Origin: Gentiana macrophylla
Taxonomy: Eukaryota > Streptophyta > Magnoliopsida > Gentianales > Gentianaceae
DNA length: 64,000 bases
Direction: 5' to 3'
Assembly: GCA_026214975.1 (NCBI GenBank)
Contig: CM047806.1
Span: 104,665,345-104,729,344 of the forward strand
This document shows, in pieces, positions 38,271-49,300 of this stretch (positions within the stretch are counted from its first letter, which is position 1; each line of letters begins with the position of its first letter). Both the position numbers and the translations under genes were made by a program. Below the pieces are notes generated by a model. That model was given only the letters and a program-made list of their open reading frames with translations. It did not search any database and had not been told where the DNA came from.

Positions 38271-39565
38271 CGGTCATGTTTGAGTATCTCAAAGAACCAG
38301 CCGTCTGTCGGGCCGAAATAATGGACATTCAACAATCGATCCCGTGTTGGATAGATGAAATTAAAGCATACATAGAAAATGGGACACTACACGAGGACAC
38401 CAAGGAGGCCCAAGCCTTAAATAAAAGAGCGGCACGCTATACGATCTTGAATGGGATTCTATATCGAAGATCTTTTTTCAAAGCCGTTACAGCGCTGCGT
38501 CCGACCCGAGGAGGTACAAGGAATATTAACAGAGCTGCATGAGGGGGTATGTGGTGGCCACCCCTCCAGCCGCACTATAGCCCATAAGGCTTCATTAGCA
38601 GGATATTATTGGCCAAAATTGGCCGAAGACGCGGAAAGATACACCAAATGCTGCGACAAGTGCCAGCGTTTCGCTGACATCCCAAGGCTACACTCAGTAG
38701 AGCAAAGCATCGTCGTGGTCGCATGGCCCTTCGACATGTGGGCGATTGATCTGATCGGTCCACTGAAAAGAGGTCGATCAAACTGCTAATACGTGGTCGT
38801 CGCTGTGGATTACTTTATAAAATGGATCGAGGAAAAAGCGCTTGTGAAAATCTGTGCCAGAGATATAATATACTTTCTACTGGATCAAGTTTGGACTCGA
38901 TTTGGGGTGCCCCGAGCCATTGTATCCGACCACGGTCCACAATTCAGAGATGAATTCGATGAATTCTGCAAAGAATATAACGTCAAACATTGGCAGTCCT
39001 CGGTATATTACCCACGTGGAAACGGTCAGGCAGAAAATGCCAATAAGCAAGTGTTGAAGGTGTTAAAAAAGCGCCTGGACGAGAAGACCGGGAAGTGGGT
39101 AGACTACCTACCCGAAGCCTTCTGGGAGCTCCGGACAACCTGAAAGATAACGACGGGGGAGACGCCATTCACGTTAACTTATGGGTCAGAGGCGATGGCA
39201 CCCGTGGAAATGGCACTACCGAGTATAAGAGTCTCCCATTTCGATGAGGCTGATAACATCACCAACCGACCGTTCGAACTAGACCTTGCCGAGGAAAAGC
39301 GCCTGAAGGCCCACTTTCAATCGGTTAACTACAAGCAAGCTGCAAAATAACACCACGAAAAGCGAATCCGTAACCACTCTTTTGCAGTGGGAGATTGTCT
39401 TCGCGTAATGAAAGGCAACCGCCAAAGACAAGCGGATAAAGGAAAGCTAGCGGCGCGGGAAGGTCCTTGGCAGGTATCAAGGATAGTCAAAAAAAGGACT
39501 TATATACTTAAGGATAAAGAAGGCCGTGAGTTCAACAGGCCTTAGCACGCCGACAACTTGAAATG
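38271..39565 (+). pseudogene. Tat integrase
   Basis: A zinc-binding HHCC module (HEGVCGGHPSSRT ... CCDKCQRFA) precedes the catalytic core. The core triad is Asp in MWAIDLIGP (38748), Asp in VSDHGPQF (38928) and Glu in NGQAENANK (39033). The last two are separated by 34 residues, one fewer than the usual 35. The C-terminal part includes PFTLTYGSEAM and GPWQVSRIVKK. Stops at about 38788, 39141 and 39347 inactivate it. It would insert the cDNA into host DNA. Confidence 0.92.
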
Positions 39566-39831
39566 ATATTACATGTATGGGCAATGAACTCAACAATTTT
39601 CTAGAAACATTTCCTGTAAAGGCATCAAGCTGGTTTTATTATGATCAATGAAATAATTTTCATGCACGAACAAATTCTGTCTCCAACAAGAAAAGCTTGC
39701 CCGACACAGAAAGGGGCAACCCAAAATTGCAACAAACAGAAGAAATTGTTCGCAATATGAAAAAGTCGATTTGTTACAAACTGAAGGAAATCTTTACAAT
39801 GGAGCAAAAAAAAGAGAAGGCTCCATCTTTT

Positions 39832-40640
39832 TCACTCATCCGCCTCAGGATGAGCATAGTATCGATCTGTGGTAGAGCAGATCGGCATCCCTCGGCTTCT
39901 AATGCACATATTTGAGATCATCCAGGCGAAAGGCAGAGGCAAAACATCATGCCTCAAGGTAGCAAACTTGATTGCCTCGAAATGGATCTGGCGACCCCAG
40001 TTGATGGTTGTCTCGGGAACGGAAAGAACGTAAAGGACAAATGCTTCAGCATCAGTAACCTTATTAGGGTCGGGCATACAAAAGACCCGTGTGTTTAAAA
40101 AGTGCATCCATTCCCTCTCCCTCTGGTCCAGCATATTGGCCGTAATGCCTAGCCCTCCACCCACTCGTTTCTAAGCAAAAATAGGAAGGCATCGAACTGT
40201 GCGCTGTATTATTCGATCCTGGTCTCGAGATCAAATAAGGTATCATAATCCTCAGCAGGATTTGTAAGGCCATAAAAATCATTTATGGGATCCAGGGTAA
40301 AATCCACAGTCACCCCACGGACAGAAACAGTGGTGGTGCGATCAGCGTGGCCGTTCTCAGATAAAGCGGCGTAAAACTCACGTGCCAGCGTAAGGTTATA
40401 CTCCCCAGCCGGTGTAGTGACGGAATTCATCCAACCATTGGCGATGACCGTAGCCCGGTGGCCTGGCCTAATATGGCCCAAATTCAACCTTTTCTCCACC
40501 ATATGGCCATGATCACGAAAGAAGGTCATGAAGTTATTAATAGCCACAGGCGAAGCGGTGGCCCGAAAACAAATGGAGGGCTCATCCGCGGCAGGCTCAT
40601 GGGCATTGAAACCTTGATTGGAAGAGTCAGAGGAAGACAT
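39832..40640 (-). pseudogene. Tat antisense gene A (plant transposon-associated protein)
   Basis: Antisense to the element. The frame from MSSSDSSNQG (40640) gives about 143 codons with AREFYAAL and VSVRGVTVDFTLDPINDFYGL, the pattern of the plant-specific domain labelled 'putative plant transposon protein'. After a frame break near 40165-40208 it continues with WMHFLNTRV, AFVLYVLSVPETTINWGRQI and LPFAWMISNMCIRSRGMP to a stop at 39832. It aligns along its length with antisense gene B. A TATA box lies about 95 bp upstream of the start. The function of this protein family is unknown to me. Confidence 0.75.
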
Positions 40641-40732
40641 GGCAAAAAATTAAAAAGCTCGAAGAAGAGGGAAAGAAATTTTATCAGAAAGACGCTATTC
40701 AGAAAAGTTGTGGGATAGAAGGAGATGGTTTC

Positions 40733-40746
40733 ACCCCTTTTATAGA
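40733..40746 (-). promoter_or_regulatory. TATA box of antisense gene A
   Basis: The minus strand reads gtctataaaagggg. It is about 95 nt upstream of the gene A ATG. The same TATA-plus-G-run arrangement precedes genes B and C. Confidence 0.55.
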
Positions 40747-41143
40747 CCCAAAAAATCAAAAGACAGGAAGACCAGAGGCGCAAACATTGAATTTGAATTC
40801 AAGCCTCTACAGTAACCGAGCCGACGCTTCGGGAAGAGCAGACATAAATGCGTCGGTTGAACAAAGAGTCATTAAGACGTCGATTGAACAAAGTTATGAG
40901 GCTTCGTGACCCTCGAGAAACCAAACCGTCTGGTCCAAAGCTGAACATAATTGGTGGACCCATCAAAATTCTCTGAGACGCTCTCCTCTCGCTAGGGAAC
41001 GGGGGCTGCAGATAAAAACTCAAAATTCAGAAACAACAAAAACAAATAAGCGAATACAGTACATGAAAGGATAACTTCACTATATAAAACAAAGCCGTTG
41101 TGGCCGATTTTTTTACAAGAAACGACAAAAGCAAAGCCTAAAG

Positions 41144-41974
41144 CTATTCAAAATTAGAGTCGTCTGTCGGTGAATCTGAAACAACAAGTGTGTGTTCCAC
41201 ATTTGCACGTGGCGGAACCACCACGTCATTGTGGGAAGCAGGCATCCCGGAGGTGCGGACACACAAGTGGGAAATCAACCTAGGAAAAGGGATAGGCCCA
41301 TGGAGGTCTGTATGGGCAGCAATTGTAATTATTGCCCGGTAAATCAGCAGACCCCAATCGACCTTGAGGTTATCGTCGGCCTGCATGATCGCATAGAGAA
41401 GATGTGACTCAGCTTCTGATATCTCCTCAGCAGCAAACGAGGGTAGCACATGAGAATTGATAAACCTTTCCACCCCGGTGGAACTAGCCCATCTCTGAAG
41501 CACAGCCCTCAGGCAAAGGGTCCCAGTCACCCGGTAGCAAACACTTAAGAGCGGCGGCCCCATAGATCCGCCTCCTCAACTCACTTCCAGGCCCCCAAAG
41601 CCGTCTCGTAATGCAAGTACGGGGGGGGGGGGGGGGATAGCAGGTAGTTCAAAGAGCTCATTGATGATGGCAGAACTGATGGCAACATCAACCTCCCGGA
41701 GGGGAACAACAGTGGGAGCATTGTCGGTCAAAGCTACTATCGACAGCGCGGAATAGAACTCCCACACCATGATGGCGTTGTATGGCCCCCGGGGTGCCTT
41801 CAGGAAGGTAACCCATAACAAATGGGCAATATGCTCACACTCAACAAAATTGATCTTTCGAAAGTTAAAACCTCTCTCTGCTAACATGGGAAGTTTACTG
41901 AAAATGGAGAAATAATTAGCAATGGCCAAGGGAGAGGCCGTATGGAAGAAGGGAGAATCCCCAAAGTTGGCCAT
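41144..41974 (-). pseudogene. Tat antisense gene B, paralogue of gene A
   Basis: The frame from MANFGDSPFF (41974) includes VWEFYSALSIVALTD, VVPLREVDVAISSAIINELFEL and a poly-Pro run encoded by 16 consecutive G on the plus strand (41621-41636). The frame then shifts and continues with RFINSHVLPSF, HLLYAIMQADDNLKVDWGLLI and IPFPRLISHLCVRTSGMP to a stop at 41144. The second half matches gene A at W/F-spacing, the WG pair, the P-F-P/LIS block and C-[IV]-R-[ST]-[RS]-GMP. The poly-G run is the likely site of the frameshift. Confidence 0.72.
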
Positions 41975-42063
41975 GGCTATAGAAAAATGAATGCCTTGAG
42001 AAGATATATTATGGGATGAAGAAAAGCGAAGAAAAGATGTGTTTGGAAAGAAGGCAAAGCTCA

Positions 42064-42077
42064 TTCCCTTTATAATG
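42064..42077 (-). promoter_or_regulatory. TATA box of antisense gene B
   Basis: The minus strand reads cattataaagggaa, about 95 nt upstream of the gene B ATG at 41974, the same spacing as for gene A. Confidence 0.5.
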
Positions 42078-42896
42078 CGAAGGGAATGATCCAATGGAGA
42101 AAATAAAACCGGGCAGACGGCCAAGATTGAAAGTCGATTCGAATTTCAAAATTTGAATAAGCATTAATGGAGGAACAATTCTCGGAACCGCCATCACCAC
42201 TAGCACGATCTCTGAAAACGCCTGAAACGGTCAAAGAGCAGTAATTGATTAGAAGTGGAAGCTTTGCCTCAGAACGTGTCAGAAAAAGCCGGCAACCGTC
42301 AGACTTTACAGCTAGGAAATCTCGAAGTTGCTTTGGCCGTATCCGCCTATAAACGTTGTCGGACACACACAAAGCAGGAGGGCCGCACCAAAATTTTGAA
42401 GCAACTCCTGCGGGATCCCCGAGCCAGCGGTTAGCCATAAGTTGATAGTTTCAACTCAGATTTATGCGTAACGACAGCTAGGATCTCATTTGAAACTAGG
42501 GGGCATACCAAAATTTTACGACCCGGATCGACCAATGATTCAACAACCAAAGGACACAAAATGGATCGCTAGACATTATTTCTCCGATCGAACTCATAGG
42601 CGACACCGGCCGAACCAAGGGGGCCGAAAAGTGGAAAATTTTAACTAAAGCACAAAGGGCAAGCATGCCACTTTGGCGACCTCAACGCAAGGGGCTCACG
42701 ACCTCGCCAAAACGAGGGGCCCGCACACATACGAGCCACAACAACAAAAAACAACGCCAAAATAAAGCACAAAATAAAAGCCAACCAGCAACATTTATAA
42801 ATCGGTACGAAGATAGTTGCGAGTTTACTACAAATCAGGAAAAATCCAAAAGTCAAAGTTAACAAAGTTTGAAAATTACAAGCGGACCAGCTGGAT
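42078..42896. other. Spacer between antisense genes B and C
   Basis: A minus-strand frame at 42070-42438 has no recognised domain and overlaps the gene B promoter. Nothing else was identified. Confidence 0.4.
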
Positions 42897-45800
42897 TCAC
42901 TTGTCAGAGGGGGGAGTCAAAGTATGATCTCCAGTCATGTTCAAAAACTCATCACCAAATTGAGGAGTACCGGCCTCATCCGGTCTTTTCCCTTTGTCAT
43001 CAACATCCTGGGGCTTCTCGCCATCATCCTTAGTCTAGCCATCTGTCTCCTCAGCAGCAACAGCCTCTCTCTACACCACCTCCAGCATCAAACGTTGATT
43101 GACCTCATCGACGGGAGGAGGATCCCAGACAGGAAAATCATCCTTCCTGCACTGAGCCACAAAATCGGATAACTGCGGCTGAGTATAGGGAAGATCAAAA
43201 TGATGGGACCTCAGAGCAACATAGAACTAGGGAGTGAGTTTCCAACTGAGCAGGGTGTCCAGGCTAACCTTGTCGGTCCCAAAAGCCGACCTAAAACAAC
43301 GGGTAGCATGAAAGAAACCCCGGTCATAATATTGTTCGTGGGCAACCCGCAACTCCTCGAGATGTTTTTCCAAATCCCTGTCGGCGTCAACCAGCTGCGA
43401 TCCGAGGACTCTGATTCTCTTCTTGCTCTCTGTATACTGAGACGCAACTTCATCCCGCTGGGCCTCAACGGACTTCAGCGACTCACCAATTTCTTTGGCT
43501 TTCTTAGCACAAACCGCATTTTCTTCATTAAGTTGGGCGAGTTCGGCCTGAGCATCGGCGGACTGCTTCTCATCCCATATGGCTCGCTTCTCCGCCTCAA
43601 TCGTCTTTTCCCCAACCGCCTTCAACGCAGCTTTTAGGTCATGATTTTGCCCAAGAAGCTTGACCTGAGCAGCATTATGCTCATGCTCGGATTGAAAAAG
43701 CTCAGTTCCAAGCTGAAAAGGAAAAACGATTAGTCAAATACCGACCCTCAAACCAAAACAAAACACAGGCAGAATGGAAATCATATACCTGGCTCGTAAA
43801 AACTCCCAGCAGTCCGAGGGCACCAGCCAAACGTTGAGATTGATCTGACGAACTCGGGGTAGCAGAAGAAGCGACTACATCCTGCTGCACGTAATGAGAT
43901 ATGATGCCACGACCCACGAGCCGCTCGGCTTGACTGGGCAAAGTAAATCTCAAATTCTTTAAGGGCAACACGTCAGCAATGGCAGCGGCAACTTTCCCGG
44001 CTCCCCTCAACTCCAACGGTTTATCAGAAAACCCTTTCTCCATCCATAACGCAGGCAGGCCCTAAGCACCGACCGGACCCCTCAGGACAGGCATGGGTAT
44101 GGGTCGTCGAGGGACAGTCGGTTCTCATCCGTCGCCGTCTCCCGTCTTGCTTGGACTGTCTGTTAACTCGATCGCAGTAGGTGAAATGGTTGCCGCCTCG
44201 AGGTTCGGCTCCTCCAGAACAGCATCAACGGCCCCAGATGCGGCCACAACCGCATCACTACCCTGATCTGCGGTCTTCTAATTCTTCTTGTGGACACCCT
44301 CCGTGTCGATTTCTCCTTCAGCAGCTACCTCGGCCAATGACCTCTCTTTAGCTGCGCCCCTCTTCCTTTTCAATTTCGGTTTTGAAGGAGCAACCGAACC
44401 TCCCACATCAACATTCAAAGGTCCGCTAGGCGGGACGACGTCAGTGGATAACGTAGACAAACTGACAGTTTTAAGCTCCACGTTTTCAATTTTGGTTAAA
44501 GAAGCCGTGCTTGTTCATTTCTTCTCCATTATCTTGGCGAACTGAGCCGCCCTATCATCAACAACATCGGACATCTTGCCTAAAAAATACAGAGTTGGTT
44601 ACAAATTGCAAGGCAAAAATAAATGACAATAAGCAAGAATCAAAGCAAAACAGAGAAAGACGTGAAATAATAAAAGGGAAAAGGGTGTTACGCCGGTCTT
44701 TATTCTGGCGTCTCCTAGGGTCCCCAAGGCAAGTCTGACACCTGGACGGGTAGGTCCTAGAGTAATGGCACTCCGTATACCAGTCCTTGTCGGACAGCAA
44801 AGTCAAGGGCTCAACAACAACGACCTTATCCGGACTAGAGCCGGGGATCCCGGCCCAAGCACTGTAAGGTCGATGGACATCAATCAAGGACCTCCAGCTA
44901 AACGTCCTCTCCTGGTTCATTCCATCCTATCCGAGGAGGCTATGAATCTTATTGATCAACTCCTCCTCATCCTTCTTAAGCGTCTTAGACATAGTGATCG
45001 AATTCTTCCTTTTCTCGGGCCGCACTTCAAACTTGGGAAAAAGCCAACCCACAGCGGACTCAACAATTAAGATGCATTGTTCCCAGTCTTTCACTTTCAC
45101 AGGAAGCCAATAGAATAATCGGCATGCGTTGACTTTACTCCGAACCAGCAGCAGATTGCGAGTATCCCCTGGAATATTCATCGCGGCTTTCCCAAAGGTA
45201 TAAAACCTCAAGAGCACAGGGAGAGTTGGTTCATGTTTCAACATCCGACATAAGATGATGAAAGCCAAGACTATCTTCACAGCCCCGGGGATGAAATCAC
45301 AGGGCAGAGCGGCCAACCTCTCTATCACCTCCACGAAAAAGGGGTCCAAAGGTGGACGCAACCCCGAAATGAAGTGATCATAGAACAAGATGAGGCCATC
45401 CATTTCGAGACGCTGGCCAGCTTGATCGACATCTATAGCAACACCGCTCGGCTCAGATTTCTCCTCCACCCGATCAGAAGCGATGGCTGGACTGTCCGGA
45501 AAACTAGTGAAAAGATAATAAGAGGAAATGTTGTGACTGGCGAAGGTTCCCTAAGTAGCAAGACTTCTACGAATGTCAGGCCACTGATTCTCAATCTCCT
45601 TATCCATGGCGGCTATCGATCTTTCCTCCTCTACGGATTCAAGATTGTCAGGTTTGGGTGTCTTGTTCCTTTTGCCCTCATCATCGCCGACCTTGCTGGC
45701 CGCTGCCCCTAACGTCGAACTCGAAGCCTCAACGATGCCTTTAATAACCGTGCCGCCTTCTTATCCTTGCCTCGCTTGGTAACTATTTTATAAACGGTGG

Positions 45801-45948
45801 CCTTTTGACGGCCACCCCGAGACGAGTCCGTCCGGATTAAAGCCATTTCCTCACTAGCATTGGCCGTTTGGCTAGAACTCGCCTCCTCATCACCCCCTGA
45901 GGCATAACCACGAACACCGTCGTTTTCATCGTCACCGCTTTGAGACAT
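42897..45948 (-). pseudogene. Tat antisense gene C (gypsy-type transposon domain plus coiled coil)
   Basis: The start MSQSGDDEND (45948) follows a good splice acceptor. After a frameshift near 45712, a central domain reads MDGLILFYDHFISGLRPPLDPFF...PCDFIPGAVKIVLAFIILCRML, then a conserved Trp region (WLPVKVKDWEQC). This is the plant 'putative gypsy type transposon' domain. Downstream are a basic region (KPKLKRKRGAAKERS), an intron at 43713-43788 and a Glu/Lys/Ala-rich coiled coil (43225-43650). An acidic tail ends at 42897. Stops near 45520, 44520 and 43227 and the frameshifts mark it as a pseudogene. Role unknown. Confidence 0.72.
43713..43788 (-). other. Intron within antisense gene C
   Basis: On the minus strand CCAG|GTATAT opens and TTTTCAG|CTTGG closes a 76-nt T-rich intron. 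Splicing keeps the frame from GVFTSQ into LGTELFQSEHEHNAAQ, whereas reading through brings a different frame. This supports transcription and splicing of the antisense strand. Confidence 0.65.
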
Positions 45949-46490
45949 CCTGTAAAACAAAAGGACGAGGAGGATAAGCATCACCAAGGACAGTTACAGT
46001 CAGGCCAAGATGAATCGTCCTCATCTTGACACCCCGTCCTTTGTTTCGCGCAAGATGCGCAAAACCTCAAAAATTACGGAGAAGACTCAAGAGAGAATAC
46101 CCAAAATCAAACCAAAACAATTCAAGAGCAGAGATAAAAAATCACGACAAGAAAAACTGAAATATAGAAAGCCCAAAAACAAAAGGGCGACCGAAGCTGC
46201 TACCGGCCGAAATCCGGCAAGAATTCAGAACACACACTACTATCGAAAGCAGCAAGACATATGAAATAATACACATGGCCTAAGAAATCAAGCAAGAGGA
46301 ATAGAGTACCTGATAAGCGACAGAAAGCATGGAGGAGCCGGAGTAGGATAGAGCATATCTCCACGAATTGCGTCGGAAATCGCCTCGCCGGAAAACCTCC
46401 ACTGACAAGCTGCTTGTAGACCGTCGTCGGAAAAATCAGAAGCTCAGAAATGTTTAGGTCAAGGTTCCGCCCCCTTTATATAGAGGAGGG
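45949..46490 (-). promoter_or_regulatory. Promoter, 5' UTR and 5' UTR intron of antisense gene C
   Basis: The minus strand has ctatataaaggggg (46471-46484) as a TATA box. An untranslated exon could run to TTATCAG|GTACTC (donor G at 46309) and the acceptor TTTTACAG|GATGTCTC ends at 45950, just before the ATG. The proposed intron is 360 nt. Confidence 0.5.
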
Positions 46491-46705
46491 AATACGGATC
46501 CGATGGCCACGATGGAAAAGATCCAACGGATGAGGCGTAAAGCGGGAATATCGAATTTTGAATTCCTCAAAGATGTCATCATTACAGCACAAAGGACGAA
46601 GCATCCCAGCCAATTGAAACACGCCTGGGCCAAGTCAATGGTCACATCGGCTGAAGAAACATGAGAAAATACAAGGGGGCCGATCCAAGGCCGCCCCCTT
46701 TCGAT

Positions 46706-47345
46706 CGGCTTGGAACTAAAAGATTCTGAAAAGCCAAATCAGATGAAGTTGAGGCTACTTGCCCGAATGAAATTTCGAATCGGCCAAGGCGATCCGCCCG
46801 TTATGCCAGCATATGAAGTCAAGGCTATTTGCCCACTTACGGCTTCGAAATGGCTTGGAACCAAAGATTCCGAAAAGATGAATCAGATGAAGTTGAGGCT
46901 ACTTGCCCGAATTAAACTTTGAATTAGCCAAGTGCATCCGCCCATTACGGCCAACATATAAAGTCAAGGCTATTTGCCTACTTACGGCTTCAAAACGGCT
47001 TGGAACCAAAGATTCCGAAAAACTGAATCAGATGAAGTTGAGCCTACTTGCCCATGAAACTTCGAATCGGCCAAGGCGATCCGCCCATTACGGCCAGCAT
47101 ATGAAGTCAAGGCTATTTGTCCACTTACGGCTTCGAAACGGCTTGGGACCAAGATTCCAAAAAGCTGAATCAGAGGAAGTTGAGGCTACTCGCCCGAATG
47201 AAGCTTCGAATCGGCCAAGGCGATCCACCCATTACGGCCAGCATATGAAGTCAAGGCTATTTCCCAGTTACGACTTCATATCGGCTAGAGGCCAAGAGCC
47301 CAAATAAGCCAAATCAAAAGGTTAAGAAAGCTACTCCCTACCTGA
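46706..47345. repeat. Tandem repeats upstream of the Tat 3' LTR
   Basis: Four units of about 134-151 bp start at 46706, 46851, 46997 and 47131, with a partial fifth at 47282. Each contains cggcttggaaccaaagattc, gaagttgaggctacttgcc, tcggccaaggcgatccgccc, ggccagcatatgaagtcaag and cttacggcttcg. Arrays in this position are known from Tat-clade elements and can seed satellite DNA. Confidence 0.92.
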
Positions 47346-47365
47346 CACCCAGAGGCGTAATGGGT

Positions 47366-47381
47366 ATGGAGTAGGGGCCAT
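47366..47381 (+). promoter_or_regulatory. Tat polypurine tract
   Basis: tatggagtaggggcca just before the 3' LTR is purine-rich and in the right place, though not a perfect tract. Confidence 0.5.
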
Positions 47382-47937
47382 TGATAGGCCGGGCCACCTT
47401 CCGGGTCGCCGATAGCCGCACATAGGCGTCCGGTGACCAGAGAGAAGGAACGGCCAGACCTTCGCCCCTCAAGCATGACCATGCCGGAAACAGGCCCTAA
47501 CAACAGGCCCGTGATGAGCATAGGGATGAGAGATCCATACGATGGTCTTTACCTCGAACCCCAGGAGACTATGGACTGACGATCATGCTGACCTGCTGAG
47601 GATATGGGACGACCATCCACGGATCCGCGTCGCCTACTCTCAGATGCGATCTTAGCCGCCACCGCAGATTTAATTGTACTATGTCCTTAGTTGTAATTAT
47701 GTTGAATGTAAGTCGGTCCATACCTTATAAATAGGGATCCATGTATCATTCATAAACAAGGTTGAATATATGAAAATCAGGCAAAGCTCTGCCTCTTCAA
47801 CAATACTTTCTACTTATATTACACCACCGCCGGAACTCTTTAGTTCCGCCTGATATCACCGTCCACGTACACAAATCATAGCTAGATATCCTCCGCTAAT
47901 CATCCGCTGAACACCCTTGATAATTTCGACGTTATCA
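47382..47937 (+). repeat. Tat 3' LTR
   Basis: Begins tgataggccggg and ends cgacgttatca; it matches 21049-21594 throughout. It is followed directly by the target duplication gttag. Confidence 0.93.
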
Positions 47938-47942
47938 GTTAG

Positions 47943-49300
47943 GATCAACCAAAGAGCAAAACCATTTTTGAAGGGGAATTCTGACTCATTAAAAACAACA
48001 TCCCTACTGATATACACTCTTCCAGACTAATCAAGACATCTGTATCGTTTGTGTTTAGGAATTAACCCTAGATTGACACATTTGACAGAGTGATAACTAA
48101 ACTTGTGATTGTTGTAGCCTTGTAGGGTCTAAGGTTGGGATAACAAGCACAACCAAACACTTTGTATTTGGTGTAGTCAGGTTTATCTTTGAAGATGATT
48201 TGAGAGGGTGACTAATTATTTAACACATGAGTGGGAAGGTCATTAATGATCTGGACAGCCTGTTCAAAAATATTCTACCAATATTTAAGGGGCATGGAAG
48301 ACTGGGCAAGGAGGGTTAATCCCATTTCAACAATATGCCTGTGCTTTCTCTCGGCCCTACCATGTTGACCATGTGCATGAGGATAAGGATGTATAAAGTC
48401 AATGCCGTTTTCTTTTAAGTAAGGTTCAAACACTCTGTATTCCCCCCTCCCTTAGTCTGACTGAATGCATTTGATAGTGGTTTGAAACTGATTTTCAACT
48501 AGTTTTTTAAAATCAATAAAGGCACATAGAGCATCAGACTTGTGCTTCAAAAGGTAAATCCATGTGTACCTAGAATGATCATCTATAAAATGGATATAAT
48601 ACTGGTATCCTAGAGTGGCTGTAACAGGTGCAGGGCCCCATAAATCAGTATAAATAACATTATGAACAGACTTGGCATGAAAATTAAACTTATTGTAAGG
48701 CAGAGAATGCATCTTACCAAACTGGCAGACTTCACAAAAGGATAAATCATCACTAAAAACAACATCATAGGAGTTCAAAACATTTTCCAACATAGATTTA
48801 GAGGGGTGACCAAGTCTTTTATGCCAAACATTATGGTTTTGGTCCAAAACAGAAGAACAAATAAAAGCATTACAAGGATAGTTATTATGATGAAACAGCT
48901 GCTTGGAGTGAATGGAGATCTGGGAGCTGGAATTACTAGAACTGGACACAACTGGAATCTGATAGAGGCCATGTCTAAGAACTCCTACTTGCAGACATAA
49001 CAACATTTATTGTCAAATTCAATAATCACAGGATAATCATTAGTTAATTGAGACACACTAATAAGATTTTTGGTCATGTTGGGGACATGTAAAGAATTTT
49101 CGAGTTGAAGTGGTGTGCCAGAGTGTGTAGGAAGAGTGCAGGAACCTATGTGTTTTATAGGAAGTTGCTTACCATTCCCAACAGTAAGACTATCTGATCC
49201 TGTGTAGTCCCCAGTGAGATGCATATTGTTCATGTCAGTGGTAATATGGTTTGTTGCTCCACTGTCCATAAACCAAGTTGAATCCACAGTGTCTTGATTA
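47943..49300 (-). pseudogene. Copia A protease and integrase
   Basis: In order on the minus strand: protease STWFMDSGATNHIT (49275 region); the gag-pre-integrase zinc module with VWHKRLGHPS and FCEVCQFGKMHSLP; the integrase core with VIYTDLWGPAP (first Asp) and YYIHFIDDHSRYTWIYLLK, reaching the CIQSD (second Asp) at 48452. Then, after a frame change, come RHRHIVEMGL-like and KVFGCACYPNLRPY sequences down to the Tat insertion. The coding path resumes at 21048, so this is the 5' half of the element continued at 19161-21048. Gag is not found upstream on this strand. Confidence 0.9.

Larger units (their letters stand above)
21049..47937 (+). mobile_element. Tat-lineage Ty3-gypsy retrotransposon, 26.9 kb with nested inserts
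   Basis: LTRs of 546 and 556 bp start TGATAGG and end GTTATCA, and the element is flanked by the 5-bp duplication gttag (21044-21048 and 47938-47942). Removing the two nested insertions leaves about 15.6 kb. Domain order on the plus strand is gag, aspartic protease, RT, RNase H, a second RNase H, integrase. The second RNase H and the ttggctccgtta-type primer-binding site point to the Tat clade. Three antisense genes and a tandem-repeat array lie between pol and the 3' LTR. Many in-frame stops show it is inactive as a protein source. Confidence 0.92.
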
